This document shows positions 30,828-43,700 of a stretch of DNA of 64,000 bases, piece after piece; positions within the stretch are counted from its first letter, which is position 1; each line of letters opens with the position of its first letter. A model generated the notes under the pieces. The model was not told the DNA's origin, did no database searches, and worked only from the letters and a program-made list of their open reading frames with translations. Position numbers and translations under genes: made by a program. The stretch comes from Pelodera strongyloides (taxonomy: Eukaryota > Nematoda > Chromadorea > Rhabditida > Rhabditidae). Location of the stretch: assembly GCA_036852015.1 (NCBI GenBank), contig JAANDG010000099.1, positions 248,001 to 312,000 on the forward strand, written 5' to 3'.

Positions 30828-30950
30828 ATCATGTTCTTGGACGAAAAGAAGTTCTACTTGGATGGACCATGCGATTCACGCAAGGACGCTCTCTTCGGAC
30901 GCCGCAACTTCGGTGGTGCTTCGCTGATGGTCCGAGAATCGTTCACGCGA
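30828..30950 (+). pseudogene. Tc3-like mariner transposase, first catalytic D segment (fragment)
   Basis: The frame IMFLDEKKFYLDGP, then RRNFGGASLMVRESFTR, matches the part of Tc3-type transposases around the first catalytic aspartate (DEKKF) (established family knowledge). The similarity stops after about 40 codons and the rest of the enzyme is absent. It is the complementary part to the minus-strand remnant at 650-905, though 30 kb away. Confidence 0.8.
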
Positions 30951-31019
30951 ATGAACTCTCCGACTACCAGGATGTTTTCCGGAAGCGTCCACTGCATGTG
31001 CTGAATGTCGTTTTGTACC

Positions 31020-32170
31020 TAGTTTAGGAAATATGCATATGATACGCATATCATATGTATCATATGCAAATTTGGTGCCCGTCCGTTAAGCTTGCGGCAC
31101 ACAATTTACGTAGGATACATAGGATATGCGTATTTTTTGTAAATTTCCCAAGCTTTGTACAATACTTCTGTAAGCAGTTCGGCCACCGGGACACCTGGTA
31201 CCGATCCGTGAAGCTTCCACTTATACTGTCGCTTGCTAATTTATTTCGTCTAGTTCTTTCTCAGTTTTTTTTAAATAATGTTAATTTTTACGAGTGTTTC
31301 TTTATTTATGAAACAGTAGGAAAACCGCATAATTTGGTTCAAGATTTTTTCTGCCGATATTCTAAGTATTTTGTCTGATTTTTTCCACCTTTTTGATTAG
31401 TTGCTATTGTTAACTCATAATAGGCACAATGCGAAAAATTACATTTAATGATCGATGCCTCCTTAAATGTAATTTTCCACATAGGAGCATGCTCAAAGGC
31501 TAGCCTACCTCGCATATATGAAAACAACTGGCGTAACGTAGCCATAAGACCTTTGTTTAAAAAACGTTATCCATACCGGTAAAGCTTTTTTTCTGGCTTT
31601 TCGTTACATTTACTAGAAACCAGACCAAAATGTTTTCCTTGAGTGTTGACCATTTAGTATAATGTTTTTTTTCTAATATTTTCTAATTGTTTACTATGTA
31701 TTTTGTAGTTACCGGTTCATTATTTATTTTATTACTGTTTTATTGTCATATTTTTTTGCAGTCTCGTTTGGCATACGGTTTTATTGACTGGAAACGAAGG
31801 AAACTCAAAATAAACGATGTTATTTTTTATGTATTCAAGTCCACCTGAATTCATGTTAGTCCAGATTTCCATTGCAGATTATTCAGTTGCTTTTAAAGGG
31901 ACGTGGTCAGCAAAAAATCGCTATTTTTTTCTTATTTTTTATTAGCGTGAGAATACACTTCGGCAAACACAGTTACAATTCGATTCGCAATCGTTTGACA
32001 GTAGAACTTTGTTACGATCCCAATAAGAGCGGTATCACGAGAGGCTACGCGTTTCTGTAGCACGCCACAGCTAGGCGACTTGTCAAGCCCTAAAGGGTTA
32101 CAAGACAACATCATTTGTGTCTCACACTGCGTGCACTTACACTTATTTTGGCGTATTTATCAGTTTTATA
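31020..32170. other. No supported gene; partial foldback end at 31,892
   Basis: AT-rich sequence. TTTTAAAGGGACGTGGTCAG at 31,892 is a single end of the foldback family seen at 4174. A minus-strand frame (32,080 to 31,935) reads LDKSPSCGVLQKRVASRD after an AG, but without phase support. Confidence 0.4.
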
Positions 32171-32177
32171 ACCATAT

Positions 32178-32472
32178 TTATTTACAGATAACAAATGCAT
32201 GGTTTCCATTGAGAACGTCACAGTCTTTCTGCAGCGTGGTGTTGCAATTCGCTAATCTTCGATCCGGCTTTGCAAAGGACTCTGCATTCATTCGGATCCC
32301 ACCTGAATACGAAACGGAGGATAAATATTCTTCAATAATAGACACATCTGATGCAGGCTTGGATAAGGGTTTAACGCACCGAATGATGGTCACTCCGCCC
32401 AAATCGTTGATCTCCTCGGTAATAGAATGGAGCGGGTCGTTCAGGAGAGTGATTGCTGATCTGAAAATATAG
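32178..32472. other. Open on both strands; possible 3' exon of either orientation
   Basis: On the plus strand, after the acceptor TTTACAG, the frame reads about 87 codons to TAG (contains AFIRIPPEYETEDKYSSIID and MMVTPPKSLISSVIEWSGSF). On the minus strand, after TTTTCAG at about 32,470, a frame reads 93 codons to TAA (contains NDLGGVTIIRCVKPLSK). The upstream WD40 gene ends in phase 0, which would instead use a third frame (ISNHSPERPAPFYYRGDQRF) with a possible GTGCGT donor. I cannot decide which, if any, is used. Confidence 0.3.
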
Positions 32473-32845
32473 ACCTTCTTGACAGCTTATGGCATGGCTG
32501 GGCGCTTGCATTTAGATATGCAGTTATTGTTGGAGTGCTTCCAAATGTGTTGCAGAACAGTCAGTTGTATTTACAGGTTAAGTTACTGCTTTATTAACAA
32601 AGTATCTTACTTGACACCATCACTTGACAGTAGGAACCTCATTTGCGAACTAAATCGAATAGCTTTCAGTGGATTCGAGTGGAGCTGAACATATGTGATA
32701 AATGAAACTTTCTCCTTGACTTTTTAGAGAGAAGCAGTTTGTTCTCGTTTCACTGTTCAATCAGTTGTGAAAAATGTGTTTCATAAACCGTTCACTTGAG
32801 TGTAGAATATAGTTAACTACTAACTTACACAAGATTGCAAACTAC

Positions 32846-34439
32846 CTTTCTTTTCGCAATTTCCCTTTTGGAGCTGATATCGTAGAGGTGGACTACTCCT
32901 CCATCTCCAGAAAGTGCAAGTATTCGAGCAGAACGATCAACGTCGAAACACAAAGGTCCTGTACAGCCTTTCTTTAAATTTTATCGCCTAACGTGGACAG
33001 AATCAAGTAATATAGTTCGCTAAGTACACGGACCTGTTGCAATGCTTGGTTTATACTCGGCAACCGGTGTCCTCACACGAGCATCCCATAATTGAACCAA
33101 TTTCTGTGACGTTCCAACAGCCATCATACACCCATTCCAACTTCGTATGGAAGATGCAGCGCCTGAATAACACTTGAGGTTTGTTCAGTAATATATGAGA
33201 TGTGATACACCGTCGAACACTCTCACGTCTGGCCACACCTAGAGTACCTTGTCGCTGGTGATTTTTCACTAGATGTTTGCTAATTATGTCCAAATTATAT
33301 GTTTGCCCGCACGACTCACCCCTCGTTTGGAACTTTCTGAACACGGCACCACTATCCATGTCGATCATTTGCAAACCGCTAGCACTCCCAACAAGCAGCA
33401 AATTCTGACCACTAAATGTGTTTACATTGGAATCTGATTTTTGCTATTGGGCATGGTATAAAGAGGATTCCTTCAACCACTTTTGTTTGTATTTAAATAA
33501 ACTTTATTTGTTTAACGTGAAAAGTCTAAATGGCACGCTATGCACGTGACAAAAGCATATTACATCAAGTAGATGCGAACATGAGTAATGTTTGTATTGG
33601 TACAGAATCTGAAACATCAACTACCTTACAACATCTTGCATAAAATCAACAAAGCGAGGTAGTTCATCACATCGAATTTCTTCTAAGTCATCTGGAAGCA
33701 TTTTGAAATTTTGATATGTGTTTCAATATTCTATGAGATTCTTCTATGACGGGTTTCTTTCCTAGTTTACGAAGAAGCATGGATACGAAATTCCGCATTC
33801 TTATTAAAATTCCCTCATTTACTTGAAAAGAACTTACCCAAAACTGATGTGCTGTGATCAAAATTGTAGATATGAATATTGTTGTCCTCGTGTGACGTGC
33901 AGGCAAATAGATCAGAAGTTTGATTGAACGATGCACTTGTTACTTTATTTTGCCCAACGCTGACAGGAATTGAAAGTGATGAGGAAGGGCTGAAGTTATT
34001 GCTCATTTGTGAATTATTTTTGGCGCTCTTTTTGGGGTTGTCTTATTGTTAGAAATTTTCAAACTTAAGATTTTTTGTAGGGTGGAAATGGGATAAATTT
34101 GAAAACGTACCATTGTAAATGCACGTCACCCTGCAGTGTTCCAGCCGCATAGTAAGTGCCAAGCGGGCTCCATTCAAGACATGTCACTGCCGATTTGGCT
34201 ACCACTTCGTGCCTTTCCCATTGAGGATTCTAGAAACGCATACTTTTAATAAAACGAGAGCTAATTTCTCGCTAATTTCTGAATGGCGTAAACAGTGAAT
34301 CTTAAGCTAAGAAACCAGGCAGGAATCAACTACGTGCGATGAAACTTAAATGCAAGGGTTCTTCAAGCAGTACCTTCTTGAAGTTGACCACAAGCGAATG
34401 GAAGTCATTGGACATCTCAGCAAAATAACGTCTCCCTTG
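32846..34439 (-). CDS. WD40-repeat protein (partial model, seven exons)
   Basis: Exons on the minus strand: 34439-34374, 34229-34111, 33989 or 33959-33838, 33691-33625, 33411-33320, 33162-33034 and 32967-32846. All phases agree and no stop interrupts about 240 residues. WD-type blades are visible: AVTCLEWSPLGTYYAAGTLQ; SFNQTSDLFACTSHEDNNIH then IYNF; NLLLVGSASGLQMIDMDSG; MMAVGTSQKLVQLWDARVRT; and FDVDRSARILALSGDGGVVH then LYDI. Such proteins are beta-propeller scaffolds; the subfamily cannot be told from the part seen. The start codon lies upstream of 34,439 or at an ATG inside the first listed exon (SNDFHSLVVNFKK follows it). The last exon ends in phase 0, so at least one more exon is missing. 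The acceptor of the third exon is ambiguous by 30 bp. It lies 2.8 kb downstream of the PDZ gene on the same strand. Confidence 0.8.
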
Positions 34440-37230
34440 CTGGAAGAAAACCGTGACAAAATCTTAAAAAAGATGGGTGATCGAGGCTGCAAAGAAAATA
34501 TTTGGAAACAATTTTGAAACACTAAGAAAAATATACGATTAAAAATAACAAACTTAAGTGAAGTAGAATGAACTAGAGTTTTTAGAAATAAATATTTCTA
34601 TTAGGGGAAAAGCGCCAACTGCAAGTGTCATAATCCGATTTTCTCATTGTTTCAAAAGGTGTGATAAGGGCGCTTATATATAATTGTCGTGTCTAGCGTT
34701 TATTCGCAGCCATTTGCAAATAGTTGTTCATTAACTGAAAAATAGTTAGCTACCAGTAGAACTTCAGGGAAAGACCGACAAAGAGAAACCGCTACTCCGA
34801 ACCGCTGGAACATGGAAATGTTAGCTTTCTTTTCTCAACATGGTTCGAATGACACAGCGTGTGAACGCATAAAAAATATTTGTGCAGCTGTTTAGCATTC
34901 ATTTTTGTGAAACACATCTACCACATGAAACTCTCACTTTCCACAAAATATGAATTGCAAATTAGAATTTTATATGAAATTTTAAGTACGAACTTTACTG
35001 TAATTTGAAGTGATGAATAAAAAAACTCACCATCATCATGGGTCTGGTTTTATCTTTATCTTTAATAAAAAAATAAGAAAAAAAATCAAAAAATGTACAC
35101 AAACAATTACATTACTAAAATATGGTCATCATAAACATTTTACGAATGCAATTTGCCTAAGTGGTTCCTAAGCCTAGGCTCACATTGGCTTTGTTTAAGA
35201 TTAGTTTACAAGCAACTACGTGCCATGTATAAATTACCACAAAACGATGGTGAAATTTTTACATTTTTCAGCCTGCTCAATAAATACTAAGGCAATTAAT
35301 ACTAAGGCAAGAGCGAATAAAAATGTCATTGAAATAACACTTAAACGGATCTTACCATTAGTGGAAAAAAAAAGGATAAGTACTATTTGCTACCAACGTT
35401 CAACTAATTGCCATTAGAAAAATGAAAACTACGACACATCTAAGAAAGGTCGGTTACTAATCAATCGGTGCAAGAACGCCGAATGGTATATGTAGTGTTT
35501 TTTGTGTAACACAAAGAATCGGGGCTAGGGGTATCGCGAGTGCGCGCGTTCGAACGAAATGTTTTTATGAACACATTCTCATTCAGAATGTCGTTTTAAA
35601 TTGTTTTAGTCTTAAGAAACAAATATAATATGGCTGCTTTAGTATGTTGACCAGCTTCTGATAAAAACTTGAGAAAAGGCAAGAAATTAAATGTGTATGT
35701 GGATGACATTTACGCTTTAGATGCCGTGTAGCAGATAAAGGAAACGATTACATCGAAAACTTTTTTGTGTAAAAATACGGTTGACCTGAATATGATTTTA
35801 CGGTTCTGACCTCCCAGGTGAAAACCCAAGAAGTAAACTGTCATGCGTTTTGGTAAACAGCCTGCATACGATAAGTAAATATTTTGACGAAAATCGGGAA
35901 ACTCGGTATTTCGCTGCAAAAGAAAAAGAAAGTCTGCAAACAGATCGGTGTACATGAACGACATTCGATTTTGTTGAGAATGGATCAATCAGACAGACAC
36001 TTGGAAAAATGTTTGACATAATAATATTGGTGATATTGAAAAATGAATGTAGAACAAATATGTTTGAAGCAGGCTAAACCGAAATTGAGCCATAATATAA
36101 ATAATTTGTGGTGTGCGGATCGGATCAAGACTTTGCTAGTTCTTATTGGCGGAAAGGCATTCCCCCTAAAACCTGTTTCCGTAATTTAACGATACACACA
36201 CTGATACAAACATGTATGCAATTCAGCTTGTGTAAGTGGTTAATTTGTTTTGCCTCCTAATGTTGGGTATATATTACGAGTAACTCAGTTCCTGGTTAAC
36301 GTAAAGACACTAATAACAAGTGTGCGAAATGTGGATTGAAATTGAACACTTCTTCCTTATTACTTTTTTTCACAACAAGCAACAACAGGTTAATCATATT
36401 TATTCATCAGAAACATTAATAGAGGAAAAATAACCGCACACAGTGAAAACGACAACGTATAGGCATCTCATAAACAGGAGATTATTGGCCAATTAAAAAA
36501 CTTGACTTCGCACAATGGTTTATTTGTTTCACGTGATAATGTTCATAAGGTTTCATACACGAATACTACCCTCTATCGGAAGCTGGCAACTAAAGGGTGC
36601 TAAGAGATTTATGTTACTTGTTTATGTATAAGTATTGAAGAAAGACTGTTGGGAATATACTTTTTATATTGGTTCTTTGTTCTTGGTTATTTGAATGTGG
36701 TCCGGAGTCTATCAATCATTTCAGTACGATAATAATAAAATTAGTTGAAAACATGTAAACTGAGCATTACAGCTCTCGCACAGCGAAAATTTGAACCAGA
36801 AAAAGACTATTTCTCAGTCAGGATTAAGAAGAAAACAAACACTATCCGTTTCAAAATTTGTTCGAATCAAAAAAAAAAAAAGAGAAAAAAAACTTCACGG
36901 GGATATTGTGACACACAAAATACTGAAAATGAGATATCACATGCTTATTTGTTTCTCTGGTCCATTATTGCTCGATTTGCTTAAAGCAGAAAATGCTGCG
37001 AAATAACGAAAATAAAGAACAACAGCTAAGAAGGCAGGAGTATATCGAAAATAGAGCTGTCTACATATTTTTTGCTCGGTTTATAGTATAGAAAGAGGCA
37101 AAAATCAAATAAAACAATTTTTTAAAGAAATTTGAAGCATAAGCAACATCAATGTCCTATGTAGATTGTTCATGACCGCTGCGAAACAAAAACACATAAA
37201 AAGAAATAAGAACCTATCCTAACCTACAAA
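34440..37230. other. Intergenic, AT-rich; no supported gene
   Basis: I see no exon with consistent splice signals. The stretch should contain the 5' end of the WD40 gene and the 3' UTR of the PDZ gene. An A-rich run lies at about 36,868-36,892. Confidence 0.5.
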
Positions 37231-37710
37231 TTAGCAGAGGGCAGGAGCAACGGATGGCATAAGGACTATCACTACAGACGTTTTGCCAGCAATTAGAGAC
37301 TGAACGTACTCAAGGGTTCTGCCTTTGACTAGCTCGTCGTCTACATAGAGTATTTCGTCACCCACGGAGAGCACAGGTGATAGCGACGCGATAGACACAC
37401 GAGAGATGAAAATACCTGCAAGTGAGACATAATGAAAGAAGGGAGAAAAAAAATGAAATGCACACTATTGGCACGAAGGTGCACTTTTTTTGTATGGGCA
37501 TAGTAAAGAACATAGAGATGGAACTCCTTCTAATACATTCCGCGTAATACGTTCATAACTTTGTCAACCGCACCTCTCTGCCCGTTCATCACTCCGGTTG
37601 CAATGTAGAAACCAAATGGTCCGGGTTGTATCTTTTCGACTAGGACCGTTCTAAGGCCACGATGGTCCAGTGCTATCAACTGCGCACGAACGGCTGCTTC
37701 CACTCCTCCA
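37231..37710 (-). other. PDZ-encoding last two exons (37710-37574 and 37415-37231)
   Basis: The first of the two carries the beta-A strand and binding loop (RTVLVEKIQPGPFGFYIATG), the second the rest of the fold (GIFISRVSIASLSPVLSVGD onward) and a seven-residue tail ending APALC. The intron splits the domain at a glycine codon (G|GT). The tail ends in a free cysteine after a hydrophobic stretch, which is not a prenylation box. Confidence 0.88.
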
Positions 37711-40700
37711 CTGAAACATCATCTTTGTTTTTTACTCCATACTCCAACGTCATATAGACAAAAAGCCCAAGTGCAATTTGCACACTATTTTTTACAAGGG
37801 CTTGCTTTTGGATTGTATATTTTGTACAGTCGTTGTCACAACAAATCGGAACGTAGCTAAAAACAAAATAGAATGTCATAGAAATTCTGACATGAAATCG
37901 TATTCGGTGTATGGAAGGGTGGGTGACTCATCATATCGTCCAACGCTTGCAGAACGGCGACTCAACATTGCACCCATGCCCCGACGACATCGACTGGAAT
38001 GTGTGGAAGTTTTACTTTTCTTGAAATTTACAAACAAACAGGGTGTCAATAGCACAATCCCATGTCGGCCAATATCTTTAAGTAAATGCACGTCCTTTTT
38101 TATAATTTTCTAAAAAATTTCGGCCAATATCTTTAAGTAAATGCACGTCCCTTTTTATAATTTTCCAAGAAAACAATACAATCCTTAAATTCACAAACAA
38201 AACTAAAAGAAGAACGTCAACAACTACCGTTGTCGGTTATATGCTGGTTGTCTTCGGGTATCCATCTGTTCTACGGGTGGTGCCATTCCCATTGGAGTGA
38301 CTGGAAGCCTCCTTCGAGTGTCCGCTTCATAGTCGAAATTTGTGTTAATCTGCAAATTATCCAAGCTTCCAGCAAGTTGTTCAGCAGGAGGCCGATGTAC
38401 CTAAAAAAATGTCATGAGCGTTTTCGGTGAATATTAATGGTGGTTAATTAAGAAAAAAAACGGAGAACAGAGAAGAAAATTGGGACCTACGAGAGGTGTA
38501 GCATTGAGCCTTAAAGGGTGAGGTCCACCTCAGAAAACAAAAAAGTTATTATTTTTATTAGATTCCCCGTGTCTGTATCTACCAGAATAACCAAAACAAA
38601 TTTGACAGAAAATTATTTCCAACGAAATATGCAGCAAAAAATAGCCCTCCAGTACCATCTTTACGATAGGCGTCGATGGGGTGTGGTGCATGATAAACCG
38701 CGCTCTCGCTACCGTTGTTTGGGGACAATGAAAGGGCGGGATTATGGCTTTGCGTTTGTTGCTTTTTTTAAACAATGCGTTTTATTTTTTTGCCAAGCTA
38801 AACAAAGCACAATTAATCCTGTCTTCGTCATTTGTATTGCGTTGTAGTTATTTTAGAACATATTTTTTGTTTGTAATTTTTTTCGAAAAATTTTCAAATG
38901 TTTTTTTCTTCTCAACCAACATGTAAAAAGGATACCAGGCTACCGTAATCCGAGGTACTCAAGGTGGACCATTTTTTCCTCATATTTCGTTGGAAATAAT
39001 TTTCTGTCAAATTTGTTTTAGTTATTCTGGTAGATACAGACACGGGGAATCTAATAAAAATAATTACTTTTTTGTTTTCTGAGGTGGACCTCACCCTTTA
39101 ACATTGGTGTATTATTAAATAAGCAAAAGAACCAAAAAGGGCGAGGAGCTAGCGCGCCTAACCCCAAAATACGATAACTCAGTGATAGTTTTAAGTCCAA
39201 CTTATTAAAACAAACCATTCGGTAGTCGAAGTATGGTTGCCTCGGTGTTTCTATATCGTTCCCACCGTAGATATCGTAGTCTCGAGCACGAGAACCTCTC
39301 GGAAGACTCGCCGATCTGCACATATCAATAATGATCAAGCTTTCCGACTTTGCTAACGTGTTATTTGTTGAAGTTGATAAGCAACGAACATCATAAATGA
39401 CAGTCGACCAGGTTACATACGAAATAAATTGGTTCCATAATTTCCTACCGATTTCTGCACTGTCGGTTGAACGCGTCCTCCACGGAATGTCTGATTACCG
39501 TGTCCCTGATAGACTCTCTGGGCGGCCCGTGTGGCACCGAGGTGCCCATTACTGATGGACTGTATCCATGTGGAGACGGGCCCATAGAGGTAGATTGAGC
39601 CAAAGAGGGTCTTACTGGGGAAGACTGACCCCGCACGGGTTGCTGCATCGACCGGAGTCTAAACAGAAAGACAATATCTAAGCCAAAACAAACTGTTTAT
39701 CACTGAATCGGCGCATTGAAATTGCTCAGAAGCTCACGGAGTATCACACGTAGGTAATTTTCATAGTGTGAATATAAGTACCTCTGCAGTGCGACGTTAT
39801 AAGATGGTGGCTCTGGGACAGGCTCCGGGTCTTCTATTGAATAGGCACCATGGCTGAACTTGCGAGACGGCACATTGGTCCTAGCTAAAAACAATCGTGG
39901 TCAACATAGAATATAGTGAAACAATATTTCAAAGGAAACCAATACTTAACTTGTTCAATTTCTTCATCTCGATAATACTCCGTAGAATTACATGAATAAA
40001 ACAGGTCAATCATCATAGCAAGTGGAGCGCAATAATTCCAGGCAAAGTGAAAATAAACCAAATCAACGAGGAAGAGGGCGAATAAATTGAAACAGAAAAC
40101 GACAATATGTCCCAGTCAAAATAACAACGAAACACATTCTGAGTCATTTGCTCGAACAAAAGAACTATCTAATGAAAAAAATGTCGTCACGATTGTATGC
40201 AGTTAGGGCAGAAAACAACAAGAATATTTGCTTTTTACACTGTTTGTCATAACTCGTAGCGGTTTGCCTCGGTCAATTTTGCAGAAGAACAACGAAACAT
40301 GAATAAAACAGGTCAACCATCATAGGAAAATATAAAATATGAAAAGAAAATATAAATTAATGTTATGTTATAAGACCCTTATTGTTGAGCAAACTATGTG
40401 TAGCCTAAAACAACAAAGTGCTATATGACGAACATATTTTATAATTCAAGCATCAATTACTTAGTGTGCATTTCTGTATTTCTGTGCGTTTGTTTTCTAT
40501 GCCACATGAGGAGTGCGTGGTGCAAAAACATTAAATGTCTATAGAAGAAGGATGTATTGGTTTACCAAATATAATTGCACGGCAAAGAAGCACGCAAACA
40601 ATAATGATGCATATTCAATGCATGACAAACCGAAGAAAATATGAATATATGGCAAGCCGCTTGAGTGGGAAATTTGTTGCGACTGCGCATTGATATATGG

Positions 40701-43700
40701 TTTGGCCATTTTTCCGGCACATAACCATTGAAGGAAAGGCATAACAAGATAGAGAGGGGCAAAGAGAGGCTCACTCAGTGAAGGGATTGATCGCTTACGA
40801 GTTGAAACCACGCAACGAGTGACCCCTACCCATTAACACCACTCCACTCAGAGAGAATTTCAGATTGTACTTTTTATCATCAAATTTCCAGTAAGAATGC
40901 ATTTTCCTTCTGAGTGCAAAATAAAAGCTGACGTAGGATATCGGAACGATCCTCACATATACTAATTTTGTTGAGCGACGGGAAAAAGGTTCATAAAAAT
41001 GCAGAAAATTCGTGTAAAAAAAAGAAATAAAATTCGCGAAAATTCGCAGTAATTTCGCGTAAAAACTAATTTTTTTTCTGGGTGTGGGTGTTTGCAAGAA
41101 GAGGTTGGAGGTTGCCTTCGAAGAGCATGGAAATTAGACAACCCTAATGTTGGTTTCCTATATCGAATAACACAAACAATATCCATCCAAGGAGCGGGTG
41201 TCCTTTCTGAGTGGAACCCTAGGTCAAAATGAAATGTTTAGAATAAATGGACTTACGGAGGCTATCGTATCTTTTCTCAGATATTCGCTGATCGAAGGAT
41301 GTTCTGGGCAACTGTGGAACGGGCACGGGTGCGTGTCCATTTAGAACAACGTTGTTGGTGGGAGCTGGTTGTTGTGCATAGTAGGAGCAAGCTGAACGAG
41401 CATCGAATTATACACAAGCAACGACTGTGTTATGCAAAACCCAAAGAGACATGGAATCAATCACTACACTCACGCCTCCACATGATCTTATCCTGTTTCC
41501 TGGGAGGTGTGCGTCGGGGTCGCACCCGCCTATGTGACGAAGACTCGCAGGGAGCAGTCCCTTTCTTCTGTAGCATGAAGAACATGCCGATTTCTGTCGA
41601 ATACTAGTCACGACGCCAAATAGTAGCACAATCCGAGAAACGATCTTGCAGTCACAATTAATCGACAGCGATCGGATGAAAGAGAGGAGTAGCTAGCAAA
41701 AAGTTGTGTAAACTAATGAATATTGCCTTGAAACTTCACAACTAAACCGTGAATGCAATTTAAATGACAACTGCTAGTGAAAGAGAAATTGCCAAATGGA
41801 GAGAGCTGAAACTACGCCAGAATCACACGTATTGAATGTCGTATTGAATGTCGTGCGCGGGACTACACATTGTTTTGGAAGGGAAGTTTATTTCGAACAA
41901 AACAAGGAAGAAATAAATTTTGTATTAACAGGAAGAGAGTTTATTGTTTCGTAAGCTATCGAATATGTCCACGTTGGAAGAACACATTCAGCGGGTGCGG
42001 CAATTAATGCGATGTGCATGCGAGATGAAACCCAATTCTGACACCGGGAGAAAAAGACACTGAAATTTATGGATGAATTTGGTAACAAAAAAAAATGATT
42101 GGCTGAGGGCGGTAATTGTGTGCCCTCTTCGTAGAAACATGGACAGGGCACATCAATCAAATTTAGACTGGATAAAGGGAATTTGGCCTTTATTATGTTA
42201 ATTCAATGTGTTCGAAAATCGAGTGTAGATAAAAAACCGATCCATGTAAATGAAAATTTTGAAGCCGTGTAATTAAAAAAAACTCAAGTTGAAGACAATG
42301 TAACAATCTAATGGTAAGAGGTGAGTATTTATTCGACTTTCTCTAGGGAATATTATACACAGATTCAAAAAGACACCTAAATGAGAGTAAAGAACAAAAA
42401 ACACGTATGTATATGTTGCGTAGATGTTTATTGCTTAACCATAGAATGGAAAAAACCTCCCAATGGTCAGTTGTGTTTTTGACGTGAAACAAACAAGCTC
42501 AAACGTTCCATTCAAGAAATTCTTATGTTTCCGATCGATTACACTTATTAAAAATATATAGCTCGTAGGACGTTCGAGGTATTTTTTGTGCACCCAAAAA
42601 GCGGGTTGGCCCGCTTAATTGGGGTGAATTCGTGAGTGAGATCTGATGTAGGGTTTATGACTGCAAGCGACATGCTTTCGAAGAAAATATGCGCCAGTCT
42701 TGAATATACATATAGTCAGTTGTATAACTGTGACAGAAATTTGAAATGAAAAAAAACTTTTGTTTTAATAACCATCATAAAGTTAGCCACTAAAAAGTTG
42801 ATATTGAAAGATTAACACGTCTGGAAATAGTGCGCTAACAAGAGGCGACGCCAGAACTTTGGTTTTAACTGAAGCTGAATAAGAGGAAGGTAATAGTTGT
42901 GTGCAGCAACACCTTCCGTTTTAGGGGAAACGCACAGTTCATGTCGATTGTTTCTTTCAGTGAGTCGATATAGCGAATGGCAATAAGAAAGAGAATGTGT
43001 CGTTTTCTGATTTGCGTGCGGCGAGATAATCCGTGTCCGATGCTCTATTCGCGGCATCGCACTAATGTAATCCGAACAGTGAGGATTTAATCTGGTCCTC
43101 ACAAAACAACACAGCAAACATCCGGAGGATATATACCAAGAACCAAAGACAAGCAAATCGTTGCTCTATTGAAAGCAACTGCGATACTTGTAATTGCAGA
43201 TGTTGAACACTCGCACAACTCACCTTTAGCTTTAAGCGATCCGTTGGATTCGGAGGAGGGACTGGAGGTGGAGGCCGCGCTATCATTGACCTGGTCTGCA
43301 AAGCGCACCCGGAACTGTTTGTTGGTCCGCGGCTGCTGTGCCGCGGACGGACGCTGCGGCAGGCGCCGCGGAGAAGCAGAAATCGTGGCACCCTCGAGCA
43401 ACCTCCTAAAGAATGTTGTTTTGGTGAATGATTCATGAATCTTTCGTAAAAAGATTTAAATTATGAGCCCCCAGTAAGCCTCTATTGCTTACATATGCTA
43501 CAATAAAAAAATAAAATTGCAACTGGTCAATATCGTGCGTTACCGTAAGGAATGTAAAATTAAAATGGTCCAAATGACAAAAAGAATAACCCAGTTAACG
43601 TCGGGCTGTGAATACGTGTAGAGCTTATAGGACTTATAGGAATACCACGTAGAACGAATGTTTTCTTTTATCAAAGTGCTCCATCGGCCCATTATGCCGA

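Noticed and set aside
30598..31027. Two overlapping plus-strand ORFs of about 105 codons
   Set aside because: The only recognisable similarity (Tc3-type transposase) is in a third frame; these are shadow frames.
38518..39094. ORFs starting MRSTSENKKVIIFIRFP on both strands
   Set aside because: Mirror copies in the arms of the 38,511-39,101 foldback element.
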